Assembly (NCBI GenBank): GCA_907165065.1
Contig: OU015528.1
Location: 70,909,474-70,973,473 of the forward strand
DNA: 64,000 nucleotides
Source: Caprimulgus europaeus
Taxonomy: Eukaryota > Chordata > Aves > Caprimulgiformes > Caprimulgidae
Reading direction: 5' to 3'
Below the pieces are notes generated by a model. It saw only the letters and a list, made by a program, of their open reading frames with translations, was not told where the DNA came from and did no database searches. Both the position numbers and the translations under genes were made by a program. How positions within the stretch are numbered: the first letter of the stretch is position 1; every line of letters starts with the position of its first letter. Of the stretch, positions 13,571-25,300 are shown in pieces.

Positions 13571-14065
13571 AATCCAGGACACAGCCTAGATCACTGGCCC
13601 CTAGACACGTGTAGTGTTTAGTACACAACCCTGGTATGATTTTTGCTCACCCCAGCTAGATCTTTCCCAATGTTCAGGGGCACTTTTGGGCATACCACAA
13701 GCTAAGGAAAGTTTAGATGTGGCCATGCAGTTTGGGACGTTTGAGAGAAAGAATTTAGTCATAACTCAGATGTAAACTATGACACTTGACCTTAGAGCCA
13801 GAGAAGGATCCTGGTTTATTTGCCATTTTTTTAATAGACAGCAAGTAGATGAGCCTATTTTATGAGACAGCATATACCTACTCTTAGGATACTTCGCAGA
13901 GACAGATTGATCAAAGATGATCCCAATACGGCATGTTCTCACTATGTTAGCTGGTACATAGTGATCTAGGACCATTTTAAGATACCAGACTGTTTTGACC
14001 TCAATTCTAGATAAGAAGAAATCAATTTCCATGGGAGGTTCAAAACACAAAATAAAATTACTCAC
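13571..14065. other. Unique noncoding DNA left of a CR1
   Basis: A minus-strand open frame of 130 codons (13766-14158) runs out of the neighbouring CR1 tail into this unique sequence. Its CR1 end is the antisense of the 3' UTR and the rest resembles no family I know, so I treat it as chance. Confidence 0.5.
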
Positions 14066-14186
14066 CATTACAGAATCACAGAATTGCCTAGATTGGAAAA
14101 GATTTTCAAGATCATCCAGTCCAATCATTAACCTAACACTAAATGATGGACTAAACAATGTCCCTAAGCACTATGTCTACAGACTC

Positions 14187-14462
14187 TTAAATACCTCCAG
14201 GGGTGGGGACTCCACCACTGACCTGGGCAACCCATTCCATTCCAATGCCTGATAACCCTTTCGGTAAAGAAATTCTTCCTAATATCCAATCTAAACTTCC
14301 CCTAGTGCAACTTGAGGCCATTTCCTCTTGTCCTGTCACTGTTACTTGGTTGAACAGACTGACCCCTACCTCTCTACACCCTCTTTTCAGGTAGTTGTAG
14401 AGAGTGATAAAGTCTCCCCTCAGCCTCCTTTTCTCCAGGCTAAACAACCCCAGTTCTCTCAC
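14187..14462 (-). pseudogene. CR1 ORF2 C-terminal fragment, frameshifted
   Basis: It starts at the conserved [18 protein letters not shown] block and keeps frame to about [17 protein letters not shown]. It then slips, because the later residues no longer show the DRTRGNG and NRLPRE motifs expected here. The DNA in that part still matches CR1, so the frameshift arose after insertion. Confidence 0.75.
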
Positions 14463-14836
14463 CCACTCCTCTTAAGACGTGCTCTAGACCGTTCACCAGC
14501 TTTGTTGCCCTTTTCTGGACATGTTCCAGTACCTCCATGTCCTTCTTGTAGTGAGAGGCCCAAAACTGAACATGGTACTCAAGTTGCAGCATTACCAGTG
14601 CCATAGGGGTAAGATAACTTCTCTGGTCCTGCTGGCCACACTAGTCCTGATACAGGCCAGGTTGCTATTGGCCTTGTTGGCCACTTTGACAGGCTGCTGA
14701 CTCATGTTTAGCTGGCTATAAATCAACACCTTCAGGTCCCTCTTTCCCAGGCAGCTCTCCAGCCACTTGTCCCCAAGCCAGTAGTGCTGCCCAGGTTGTT
14801 GTGGCCAAAGTGCAGAGCTCAGCATTTGGCCTAATT

Positions 14837-15019
14837 TCAACTCATACAATCCGTCTTGGCCCACAGATCTAGTCTGTCTAGATGCTTCTGACAACCCTTC
14901 CTCCCCTCAAGCAGATCAGCACTTCCACCCAGCTTGGTGTCATCTGCAAACTTACTGAGGATGCACTCGATCCCCTCATCCGGATCATTGATAAAGATGT
15001 TAAACAGAACTGGCCCCAA
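14837..15019 (-). pseudogene. CR1 reverse transcriptase fragment with FADD box
   Basis: The 60-codon frame begins [19 protein letters not shown] and holds [11 protein letters not shown], the CR1 version of the polymerase catalytic motif (the YxDD equivalent, here FADD). It corresponds to RT motifs 4 and 5. Frameshifts on both sides separate it from the remaining ORF2, and the N-terminal endonuclease is absent, so it is not functional. Confidence 0.85.
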
Positions 15020-15197
15020 TACTGGGCCCTGGAGAACATCACTTGTGACTGGCCTTCAGCTCGATTTAACACCATTCACCACAACTCTTTGGGTCTGGTC
15101 ATCCAGCCAATTTTTTACCCAGCAATGTATACCCCATCCAAGCTGCTAGCAGCCAGTTTCTCCAGGAGAATGCTGTGGGAAATGGTGTCCAGTACTG

Positions 15198-16857
15198 ATC
15201 CAAAATGAATTATTCATTAGGCAAAGCTTCAAGAAAATTAAAAGGTGAGATTATGACAATTATTTAAAGGATAGTTCACAAATATGCTGCTTAATTGACT
15301 GTTGTGGGCTTTGGAGGCCAGAGGTAAAATGAATGTATGCAGAGTCACTGCCAAGAAATCCTTTGAAAGGTAGGTGCTTACTCATTCCCAAGAGAAATCA
15401 TGAAATTGCTGAAGAGGTTAAAGGAACTCCACATGCCCATCCTCCATTCAGGCAAACCTTCTCCAGTATATGAAGTATTTCCAGCAATTCTCTCATCACC
15501 TTGAACAGCCTCCCAAGTGGAGTCACAAGTTGATCTCATGACTGAATGATAAGCAGTACAGACTTTATTTATTTATTTATGAGCAAGTGTCATCATAAAT
15601 CAAGAAATACTACTAATTTCATTAGTAGTCAGAATAATTTTTTAATCATAAAACTCACAAATAATTAAATCCATGGTGAGGATTATTGTAGCCTGTTCCA
15701 CCTTTACCCCTGCATAACAAGGTAACTAGGAGTTCTTAAAGAGGAACTGTTTGGGGAAGGTCAACATCATATGTTTAAAAAAGACATTTAGAAAGCTCAA
15801 CAGCAGGAGATTGATCTGTCTTATAAACATATCAGTAGCATGGCAATGCAACTTTTGACATACTCTACTCTCTACCTGGAAAATAGCAATTAAAACTAAT
15901 TTAGTGTCACCAGTTCATTGAATACAGAAGGAAATAATCTGCTTGCACTCAGAGTGAATATCTGTAAATAAATTCAGTGCCTGAAGACAGGAGAACCCCG
16001 ATCACAAAAGTATCACTGTCATTATAAGAAAAAAATAAGGAAAAAGAATAGATCATACTCCTTCAGCAAAACGTAAGGATAGATGTTTGCTTATAAAATT
16101 TGGAGCAACATAATTAAAAAGCCCACAAACCAATAAGTAAATAAAAATGTGAAAAAAGAAAGATAAAAGCTCATGACCAAGGATTACTTGAAATATAACC
16201 CTTTCCACAGATGCTTTACCCCTGAGACACATCACAGAAAAGAGAACTGAGAAGGATTCAGTAAGAAACAGATAAGAGGTTTTCCCTTCAGAAAAATCAT
16301 GTCAAGCTGGATCTAGCCTTACTGAATAGTGATGATGATCTGGGGGATCAAACAGCAGAGCTCAGAAGGGAGATTCTCCATTTTATGTTGCTTTGCTAGT
16401 GAAGCTAAATAAACAATTAAAGAAATACTAGGATTTGGCTTGAGACTGTCACTCCAAGTTAATGGAAACCCCAGATCTAGTGAATTATGGACTCCATTTG
16501 CTGGGATTGACTCTCAGTGAACTGGAAGTCTTTGTGTCTTACACAGATAAGCCATGTTTTTTTCTTGTTATTTCTCCAATTGTCACAAGAATACTTAGTG
16601 CAAAATGCAATTTTGATGTTCCAGCTGATCGTGGGGTGACACAACATAGGAAATTTCTGCAATAGAAGTGGAAGATTATGATTCTTTGAAATAACAGGTA
16701 CTTCTGCAGCAGTAAAACACTTTCTCTTGCTGTCACTGTCCCAGACTTCTGAAGCCTCCTGGTGAGGAACAGGTAGGCTTACAGTTCAAGGAGTCTGTGG
16801 TCTAATGGTGCCTAAATGAAATATCTTATTAATAAACATATAAATGAGTAGATAATT
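15198..16857. other. Unique AT-rich noncoding DNA
   Basis: No gene, RNA or element recognised between two CR1 copies of opposite orientation. A small (TTTA)-rich stretch lies at about 15565-15582. Confidence 0.55.
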
Positions 16858-17772
16858 AGCTGGTCAGTCTCACCTATACATCTGGCAAGATCCTGGAGCA
16901 GATACTTCTGGAAACTGGTTGACATGTTGGAGGGAAGGGATGCCATCCACAGGGACCTTGACAAGCTTGAGAGGTAGGCCTGTGCAAACCTCATGAAATT
17001 CAACAAGGCCAAGTGCAAGGTTCTGCACCTGTGTTGGAGTAACCCCAAGCACAAATGCAGGTTGGGGGAAGAACGGATTGAGAGGAGCCCTGAGGAGAAG
17101 CACTTTGGGGTTCTGGTGGATGAGAAGCCCAACACGAGCCAGCAATGTGCGCTTCCAGCACAGAAGACCAACTGTATCCTGGGCTGCAACAAGAGAAGTG
17201 TGGTCAGCAGGTCAAGGGAGGTGATTCTCCCTCTCTACTCCACTCTCATGAGACCCCACTTGGAGTACTGCATTCAGTTATGGAGCCCCCAGCATAAGAA
17301 GGACATGCACTTTAGTGAATCCAGAGGAGGTCACGAGGATGATCCGAGGGCTGGAGCATCTCTCCTAAGAGGACAGGCTGAGAGAGCTGGGGCTGTTCAG
17401 CCTGGAGAATAGAAGTCTCTGGGGAGATCTTATAGCGGCCTTCCAGTATCTGAAGGAACCTAGAGGAAGGCTGGAGAAGGACTTAGTACAAGAGCATGTA
17501 GTGATAGAACAAGGGGTAATGGCTTTAAACTGTAAGAGGGTAAATTTAGATTAGATATTAGAAAGAAATTCTTTATTGTGAAGGTAGTGAGACACTGGAA
17601 TAGGTTGCCCAGAGAAGGTGTGGATGCCCCCTCCCTGGAAGTGTTCAAGACCAGGTTGGATGAGGCTTTGAGCAACCTGGTCTAGTGGAAGGTGTCCCTG
17701 CTCATGGCAGGTGGGGCGGAACTGGATGATCTTTAAGGTCCCTTCCAACCCAAACCATTCTATGATTCTATA
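16858..17772 (+). mobile_element. CR1 LINE with internal deletion
   Basis: Bases 16858-16917 match the RT segment around 'ggcaagatcctggagcagat', which in CR1 lies upstream of the HGF...GKSCLTNL block. The sequence then jumps at about 16918 to 'gttgacatgttggaggga', which lies downstream of the FADD box, so the catalytic core is missing. From there the element continues to a 3' end '...ccattctatgattctatat', with octamer copies. Its 3' UTR ('ggaaggtgtccctgctcatg') is the same subfamily as the copies at 33.38-34.68 kb and 60.48 kb. Divergence appears low to moderate. Confidence 0.92.
16993..17412 (+). pseudogene. CR1 ORF2 fragment downstream of the RT box
   Basis: The 139-codon frame opens with MKFNKAKCKVLHL, continues with the thumb-like region VLVDEKPNTSQQC and [20 protein letters not shown], and keeps frame to about YCIQLWSPQHKKDMHF. 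After that a frameshift gives an arginine/glycine-rich nonsense tail, while the DNA still matches CR1 in another frame. The catalytic motif was lost in the deletion at 16918. Confidence 0.85.
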
Positions 17773-20700
17773 TGCCAGAAGCGCTGTTGTTAAAAGTCGT
17801 TTCAAAGTCAAAAAGAAAGCAGAACACAGGGTTCAGTGAAACACTGAATCACGAAAAGGCCTAGTTTGATCATTTGAACACTGACTGTAGCATTGTAAGC
17901 CAGTTCATGTAAGGAAAAACATATTTAGCCTACATGAACTGCTAAATACTGTTTCAGATCTTGGCAGTATTTATTTACTCCATCCCTTGTTTAAGAGAGT
18001 TAAATTTAGCAGTGAGCACATAAGTTTTTCCTAGTCAATAAAAAAAGTGATTTTTCCTGCTGATAGTTTTCTAACAGACTCTTGTGTCCCATGCAATCTT
18101 TAAAGAGTCCAGAAAAAGCTTTTACAATTGCAAGATTGGGTGGTTTGTTTGTTTTTTTTTTACCCTGGTCTAAAAATTGCACAGATTTTGTTTTACAGTA
18201 TGCTACCTACATACAAGTTAAAGCATGGAAACAGAGACATTTCTTTACCATATAGCTTGTGTGTGTGAAGGTGTCTGAAAGCAGCTTATAATTGAAGACA
18301 TGAATCAGGTGGCCTTATCTACAATTACTCACTATACTTTTCATATTTTGTTATTATCTGGACTAATCTAAAAACTAACTGAAAGGAATCTGGCCACCAT
18401 TGTTTACTATATTATTTGAATACTCATTTCATCCGCGCTCTGGGTTTTAATTTAGAACTCATTCGAAAGGGCTTTTTGTTCTTGAAATATATGTTTACCA
18501 CTATTGAATTCCTCAAGTTGCATTTCCAGAAGGAGAAAACAAAAAAATCACCCCATACATCTGAGATCTGGTCCTGGGACCAATTAGGAATTGAAAAGAT
18601 TCACACAAACTGGCCTTTAGACTTTGGAAGAACTTTGACGTCAGGGGAAGATTAAGCATAGCACGGCTTCACCCTCCCATGGCCCAATATTTCCAGAAGC
18701 CTTCCCATCTGATAGTAGTGACAAAGCAGAGAACAGGGATATGGCTGATGCTGATGGAAACAATTTCATTTTTTCATTTACAATAATAAGGAGTTAGTAA
18801 AGGGCTGTTCTGCACATGGGCAGCTATTTTAAGCTCACTTCATTGTGCTCAGTGAAGAGGAGAACAAAGAACATGAAGAAAAAAGTGCATCAGAAGCATT
18901 ATAACCTCAATTAATTTTTTTTAATTATTCAATATTTTTGTCTAAATTAATATATTTTAAATATATTTAAATATAAAAATAGGAACATTATAGACTCTAG
19001 GAATTGCTCTTGGTTTTTTTGGACTCCGGCCTTTAAAGTTAAAAGTGTTGGAGGCTGTAGGACAGGGTCTCAGGCAGGATATATTAAAGTCAATAAAGTG
19101 AAGCTTACTAACTAAGCAATTAATTACTTCTCCATTAAGTTTATTATGAGTCTACTAGTTTTATGAATTTATGATGGGCTTTTAGGCACCATTCAAGGTA
19201 ACAGGCTGTCATATGTGTGCTGCCACTGTACCATGAAAACAGTAGATAATTTAAAATGTACACATTTTGATTCTCACACAAGTTGTTCTGAACCTTAGGG
19301 ATATATTTTTTTGTTACTTCATGAGTTCTAGTATTCTAAGAATGTTAAACAGTACTTTAATAATTAACTTTATAATACAGTTTATAGATAATACACTTTC
19401 AGGCTCTTGGAAAGATGTATCATATAAAACAGCTCAGAAAAATGAAAAGGCATGTTTTGACTCTGTCACAACCCTTCTGTGATCCAGAGATTGGACAGTG
19501 AACATTATCTTAGGTATGGTAATGTGAATACTACTATCTTAAATAAAATGAAACATCATGTTAAGTTTCATGATGGTGTATACCAAAATAAATTAGCTGT
19601 ATTACATATAATTTCTTAAAATAAAATAGGTCAAGCTACTATAAAAGTAATACTCTCTTATTACTATTAATAATCAATTACGGTCTTCTCCAGGCCTGAG
19701 CCAGTTTAATGCTATTTTCTTATTCTCAGGCCAACACACTGATTGGCAGGCAAACCACACAGCTGCAAAACCTGCTAACTTCAGCTTAAACTCTTGAGTG
19801 TTCAACTCTTCTAAAAATCAGGTCAGATATCTGAGGTCAGAGTCTGGACTGCTATCAGTTCCCTACCTTCCTAGTTTGAGCTGTGTTAAAGAAAAAACTC
19901 AGACTATCTGAAGAAGTCCTCTCTGGCTTTAAAGCTTGTAGAATTATTGCTAACTTTTTTTTTTTTTTTTCCCCCAAACCACAGGGACTCAACTGTTTTT
20001 TTCAAGGTGGAAGCAAGTGTAAATAAAAACATTTGGTTTTAATAGGCTGATTTACATTCTTTGAGTTCATACAGATAATATTGATACAAGAGGTCATGGT
20101 GCAGTCACTGTTATTGAGTACAACTAGTCAGAATTTTTTTGGCAAAATATTTTTGAATGAAAAAAAATTATTCTCTTTTTCTGAAAAAAAAAGTTTCTGT
20201 GAATAAGTATTTCTGAAATTAAATGTCTTTCACTTGGAAAATGGGAAATTCTGTGTTTGTTTTCTTCTCTTGTGTAATTAATTTGATGAATCTGACACAA
20301 GTACAGGGAAAATAACTTTAAAAGTATAAAAAAGAGAAATTTCACACAGTCTGTAAGTACATCCAAAAGCAAAAAGCTGGGATTCCTTATTGAACAAACC
20401 ATGCAAGTTTTTCAGTCAGAAAACCTAATATTTTTCAGAAAAAGCAAAATTTTTGAGAAGTAGAAATTCTAAATTCCAGCTGTTCTACTCAAGGTTCAAA
20501 ATTCTTCTCAGCTCATAAGCTAAATATTTCACTCAGTAACCATCCAGTCCTCTACCCCTCTAGCTCTGCTTTCTAGATTCCAGTAACCCCTACTTTCATT
20601 TAAAACAGCTTCACTGTGCAGATTCACAACAATATGTGACACACCTTGCACTGTTTTAGACCCTCAGACTATTAAGAGGGTGGATTTGTGTTAGAAAAGG

Positions 20701-21799
20701 TCTGTATCTTTCCTGTTTTTTAAAAAATCTGCATAATTGTTGTTTAGCTAAGTTATATAGGAAGTCACTATAAGCTAGAAAACTCACTCAAGAACTTGCA
20801 TGGATAATAGGCTGGTTAACTCCAACCAAGTTTAAAGCTGTTGCATTAACTTGGAGAAATATATGAAATAAGGATTTCAAAGTGAGCTATCTTCCAAGAA
20901 AAGCTATAGACATTCTGATTACTGTATTGTAGGTCACATCCCATGCTCAGTTTTGCACTTGGAATGACCATGTTCATTTTCATAGTCCAAGATTTCCATA
21001 TCCTAAAAACAAGTAGTATAGATATAACATAATTTAGTACAGATCCACTATTCGGTTTCTGTGTTATGATAGACAGTAGTTATCACAATTCAGCAGAATA
21101 TGTTAGTAATGATTGGGTAATGAACTTCCTAAGTTACTCTCTCTGTTTCATGTATACACATGCATTTCTCTACAACATTTTCATAAAACAATTTTTGGGT
21201 AGGATTTTGATCTCTGTTACGTAACTGTAACTCCAGACTTCCATCTGCATCTACATGCCTGCCCACTAAGTTACCCAAAAGAGAAAATCAAATTGCAGTT
21301 TTTATTAGTCTCATTAGTTTGAAAAGCACCCCTTTAAAACCTGATAACATCTTACATCATGAAACAAAAGAGTCGCTTGTTGAAGCCAAAATAATATCTT
21401 GAAAAGAGTGGTTTTGAAAAAATAATTGAAAATAACATTGATATTATGTTTCATTCATCTGCTAGGAAGAACTCCTCAGGCACTATGAAATCCAGACTTT
21501 CTCATTTTATTTTCACTCTAAAACTCCAAAAGAATGATTGGTATCTAAAATGTCACCTTTAATATTCTTTAACTTTGGTATTAGTATTTAATTGTAAATA
21601 ACTCTTCATATTTTTAGATATTCCTGGCCTAAGAAGAAGTAATAGATTGAACTTGATCAAGCTGTTTCCTTCGGATTTAGTCTTGTTGACTGTCCCACTT
21701 CTGACCATCTGACCTGCTTTTGTTACTCTAGAGGTTAGCCTTATTATTACAGTCTGCAGCAGTGTTATGCATATCACTGGCCAGTACATTCAAATTCAT
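17773..21799. other. Unique AT-rich noncoding DNA
   Basis: No gene or identifiable transposon. It contains a very AT-rich stretch at about 18910-18985 and T-rich runs, for example 19955-19970. Short open frames show no domain signature. Confidence 0.55.
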
Positions 21800-22372
21800 T
21801 ATGTTTTCCTGAAGAAGAAATGGAACAAGAAACTAGGCCAATTATTCACTGTTAACCAACAGAAACACATCCACACTAGTGGTCCCAAATGTTCCCTAAG
21901 CCTCCATTTAAAATTAATCCATCAGAAAATCACACGGAAGATGCTCAAGACCCCCCTCCAATTATTTAAAATCATGTCATTAAATCAGACAAATGCTGGC
22001 ACTGCAACTCAGCAGGCGCTAATTTAACCCATATGCTTTGGGACTGTTCCTACATCCTTTTGTCCTAGCCAGAATTTATGCGAGAATTATTTTTTTCCCA
22101 TAAAATAAAATTACATTAGAAGATAACCATACAATTGTAAGCTTGATAGTTTCTAAATGGAAGATGGATAAATATGAAAAAAACATTAGCTCAGTAAAAC
22201 ATACAATGACTTCCCGGAGACTAATATTACAGAAAGGAAGATCCAAAATTGCCAAAAATATGAAGACTGGAGCAAAAGCATGGAAGTCCAGACAGCATGG
22301 AATTCTGTTTCATAACAAAAATAATGAAGATAAATTCCTACAGATACATGACATTATTCTGGAAATACCGTA
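21800..22372 (+). mobile_element. Decayed L1/Tx1-like LINE, ORF2 C-terminal region
   Basis: In one frame the sequence gives W-N-K-K-L-G, then LKLIHQKITRKMLKTPLQL (about 21905-21962). This resembles the L1/Tx1 pattern of hydrophobic-H-x-K-I-x-R-x(3)-TP-x(2)-L. A one-base frame change then gives SDKCWHCNSAGANL and THMLWDC (about 21985-22050), the C-terminal CxxC...H...C motif typical of L1-clade ORF2 proteins. A weaker continuation (SKWKMDKYEKN) follows at about 22150. CR1, L2 and L3 elements lack this motif. The fragment is heavily decayed and its edges are uncertain. The right edge is set by unique DNA before the next CR1. Confidence 0.6.
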
Positions 22373-22417
22373 CTAAAAGTATTAAATGTGTGCCTGTCAG
22401 CCTCATAGTCACCTTTC

Positions 22418-22705
22418 TTGTCTTTCTATGCTTCTCTCTTTCATTACCCCATGCAACGATACAAGCCTTGGGAGGAGTGGCTGGAAAGCTGCTGGACAGA
22501 AAAGGGCCTGGGGGTGTTGGTTGACAGCTGGTTAAATATGAGCCAGCAGTGTGCCCAGGTGGTCAAAAAGGCCAATGGCATCCTGGCCTCTATCAGAAAC
22601 AATGTGGCCAGCAGTACCAGTAAAGTCATCCTTCCCCTTTACTCAGCTTTGGTGAGGCCACACCTTGAGTACTGTGTCCAGTTTGTGGACTCTCATTACA
22701 AGTAG
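22418..22705 (+). pseudogene. CR1 ORF2 fragment (thumb-like region)
   Basis: The CR1-derived part covers [20 protein letters not shown] and [19 protein letters not shown] before a stop. The first ~12 codons derive from unique flanking DNA, so the apparent start is accidental. There is no catalytic motif, because truncation removed everything upstream. Confidence 0.8.
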
Positions 22706-23164
22706 GACATGGAGGCACTGAGGCATGTCCAGAGAAAGGCAAAAAAGCTGGCCAAGGGGCTGGAGAACAAGAACAAGGAGCAGCTGAGGGAACAGGGGTT
22801 TGTTTAGTCTGGAGAAGAGGAGGCTGAGGGGAGACTTTATCACTGTCTACAACTACCTGAAAGGAGGTTGTAGGGAAGTGGGTGTGTGTCTTTTCTCCCA
22901 TGTAACCAGTGATAGAACAAGAGGCAATGGCCATAAGGTGTGCCAAGGGAGGTACAGATGGGATGTCAGGAAGTAATTCTTCACTGAAAGGGTTTTCAGG
23001 CAGTGGAATGGGCTGCCTAGGGAGGTGGCTGAGTCACCATCCCTGGAGGTGTTTAAAAGATGGCTAGATGGGGTGTTCGAATGCATGGTTTAGTAGTAGA
23101 GAGGTATGGTTGGACTCGATCTCAGAGGTCTTTTCCAACCAGGTGATTCTATGATTCTATTCTA
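22453..23164 (+). mobile_element. CR1 LINE, 5'-truncated 3' end
   Basis: The copy begins just after the RT box ('acaagccttgggaggagtgg') and runs to '...ccaggtgattctatgattctatt', with two octamers. The 3' UTR ('gttggactcgatctcagagg' and 'tcttttccaacc') belongs to the same type as the copy at 14.07 kb and the stub at 51.78 kb. A stop after the YCVQF region and further frameshifts inactivate ORF2. The insertion lies about 80 bp downstream of the L1/Tx1-like remnant. Confidence 0.93.
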
Positions 23165-24243
23165 AGATTATTCCATGCTGTTTCTTTCTTCATTTTTTCC
23201 TGTCTAGTGACTTTTAAAATATCCTCCCATATAATTTTCCATGTTTAGGATACCTTTCTCTGTGTGTGAAAAAAGGGATAAAACAAGTTAAGGCTTAACT
23301 TAATTTGGATTTTTCTAAAATGATGTTGGCATTATGTGCAATGCAGAGCATAAATAATCTATACATCAGCTTTTCTAAACATGATTCATTCCAAATGAGT
23401 CAAATATCAATTAACTTATTTTGTGGATTTGTAAATGACTTAGTAATGAAACTGTGTGATTTTTGGTATTTGGAGAAATAGTAATAATAATTAAAAACCA
23501 CTAAAGTTTTGGGGTTCATTAAAACACTAATGAAGAGAAAAAGTAACAAAAAAAGTTTTCCAATGTAGTCAAGCCTAGTGACATTACTCTTTTGGCCATT
23601 TAGTATGTGGTTAAACAAGTTTCGGTCCAGTAATCCTGAAAGGAGGACGCAGGAAGTACTTACCTACACACAAAAAAAATGATCTTCATTATATGTAGTT
23701 TTGATTTGTTTTGTGATTTTGCCATGATTAAGGACGTTTACATGGGTTTGTTTTTTTTGCTGTTTTTGTTGTTTTTGTCTCTGTAACAGCAACTTGCCAT
23801 CTGGAAGTGCTAAAAGTGTATAAAAGAAATAGGATTTATATGCAGAAACAATAATCTCCTTCTTCAAAATTTCTTCAGTCTGGGCTATGCTTTTGTATAC
23901 AAGTTGCTCTTCTCAACTGTCATTTGGTTTTTGTTTTTGTAATTGGTCATCACCATGAGACCCAAGTATATAATTCCATGAATGCTTCTGTGCATTAATA
24001 AGTGTTTCAGCTGATTAAATAGTAGGCCTCTTTACAGAAAATTCATGGTATGTATGCAGTTCAGACTGAGATACTTCATTTTTGCAGGAAAATTGGGCAT
24101 TCTAAAGAACTTTTATTTAAGAAAAATAAAAATACAATATTACTAAAGCAAGCTGATGCCTTAGACTAAGCAACTTTTCTGTAGATTTGATTATTGTCAA
24201 TGTCATACAACTGAGAACAATAGCGAACTTGGTAAAAGTTTGG
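23165..24243. other. Unique noncoding DNA between two CR1 copies
   Basis: No gene or element recognised. T-rich low-complexity patches occur at about 23743-23778. Confidence 0.55.
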
Positions 24244-24287
24244 TTACAAAACTTTTTTACAAAGTTTTTACAAAGCTTTTACAAAGC
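24244..24287 (+). repeat. Short tandem repeat, ~11-bp unit TTTTACAAAGC
   Basis: Four imperfect copies of a (T)nACAAAG unit lie next to the 5' truncation point of the adjacent CR1: 'ttacaaaactttt', 'ttacaaagttttt', 'acaaagctttt' and 'acaaagctct'. Confidence 0.85.
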
Positions 24288-24291
24288 TCTG

Positions 24292-25300
24292 CAGAGCTCA
24301 GAAGGTTGTGATCAGTGATGCAGAATCTAGTTGGAGGCGTGTAACCAGCGGTGTTCCCCAGGGGTCAGTACTGGGTCCGGTCTTGTTTAACATCTTCATC
24401 AACGACCTGGATGTAGGGGTAGCATCCACCCTCAGCAAGTTTGCTGATGATACAAAGTTGGGAGGAGTGGCTGACACACCAGAAGGCTGTGCTGCCATTC
24501 AATGGGACCTGGACACACTGGAGAGTTGGATGGAAAGGAAGCTGATGAGGTTCAACAGGAGCAAGTGTAGAGTCCTTCACCTGGGGAGGAATAACCACAT
24601 GCATAAGTACAGGTTAGGGGCTGACCTGCTGGAGAGGAGCTCAGAGGAAAAGGACCTGGGTGTCCTGGTGGACAGCAGGCTGGCCATGAGCCAGCACTGT
24701 GTCCTTGAGTCCAGGAGGGCCAACAGTATACTGGGGTGCATTAAAAAGAGCATGGTCAGCAGATCAAGGGAGGTTCTCCTCCCCCTCTGCCCTGGTGAGG
24801 CCACGTCTGGAAAACTGTGTCCACTTCTGGGCTCCTCAGTTCAAGAAAGACAGGGATCTTCTAGAGAGAGTCCAGTGGAGGGCCACAAAGATGATCGGGG
24901 GCCTGGAGTATCTTCTGTATGAGGAAAAGCTGAGAGAGCTGGGACTCTTCAGCCTGGAGAAGACTGAGAGGGGATCTTATCAACGTCTATAAATACCTGA
25001 AGTACGGGGGCCAAATGGATGGGGCCGGGCTCTTTTCAGTAGTACCCAGCAACTGGACAGGGGGCACTGAGCATAAACTGGAACACTGAAAGTTCCATAT
25101 AAACCTAAGGAAAACCTTCTTTACTGTGAGGGTGACAGAGCACTGGAATAGCTGCCCAGAGAGGTTGCGAAGTCTCCATCTCTGGAGATGTTCAAAACCC
25201 ACCTGGACAGTTTCCTGCTGTAGAGAATCTGCTCTGGCACGGGGATTAGATGAGCTGAGCTGCTGAGGTCCCTTCCAAACCCTGTGATTCTGTTATTCCA
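24292..25300 (+). mobile_element. CR1 LINE, 5'-truncated (RT palm to 3' end)
   Basis: The element runs from just upstream of RT motif 4 (VTSGVPQGSVLGP) through FADD to a 3' end reading 'ccctgtgattctgttattcc'. The 3' UTR ('gctgaggtcccttccaaacc') differs from the other well-preserved copies and is closest to the one at 1.9-2.35 kb. Frameshifts near 24,800 and in the C-terminal part break ORF2. Overall divergence appears low compared with the copy at 7.5 kb. Confidence 0.94.
24308..24922 (+). pseudogene. CR1 reverse transcriptase fragment (204 codons open)
   Basis: This is the longest coding-like remnant in the window. Residues 15-24 are GVPQGSVLGP (RT motif 4) and 45-48 are FADD, the catalytic aspartate pair, encoded at 24440-24451. 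[12 protein letters not shown] and [10 protein letters not shown] follow. After about residue 160 a frameshift leads to a nonsense tail while a second frame picks up the CR1 C-terminal sequence to about 24992. The endonuclease and N-terminal half of RT are absent, so no activity is expected. Confidence 0.88.

Larger units (their letters stand above)
14066..15197 (-). mobile_element. CR1 LINE, 5'-truncated (RT palm to 3' end)
   Basis: On the minus strand this copy runs from the RT region upstream of the FADD box, through the ORF2 C-terminus, to a 3' end at 14066. That end reads 'acagaatcacagaattg' on +, the reversed octamer. The FADD codons are the complement of 14939-14950, in the context [11 protein letters not shown]. 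The 3' UTR is of the '...aagatcatccagtccaatcattaac' type on +, shared with the copies at 22.45 and 51.78 kb. ORF2 is broken by frameshifts into at least three open pieces. No target duplication is evident, which is normal for CR1. Confidence 0.93.

Noticed and set aside
13766-14158. Minus-strand 130-codon frame
   Set aside because: One end is CR1 3' UTR in a meaningless frame and the other is unique DNA without known motif or homogeneous coding character.
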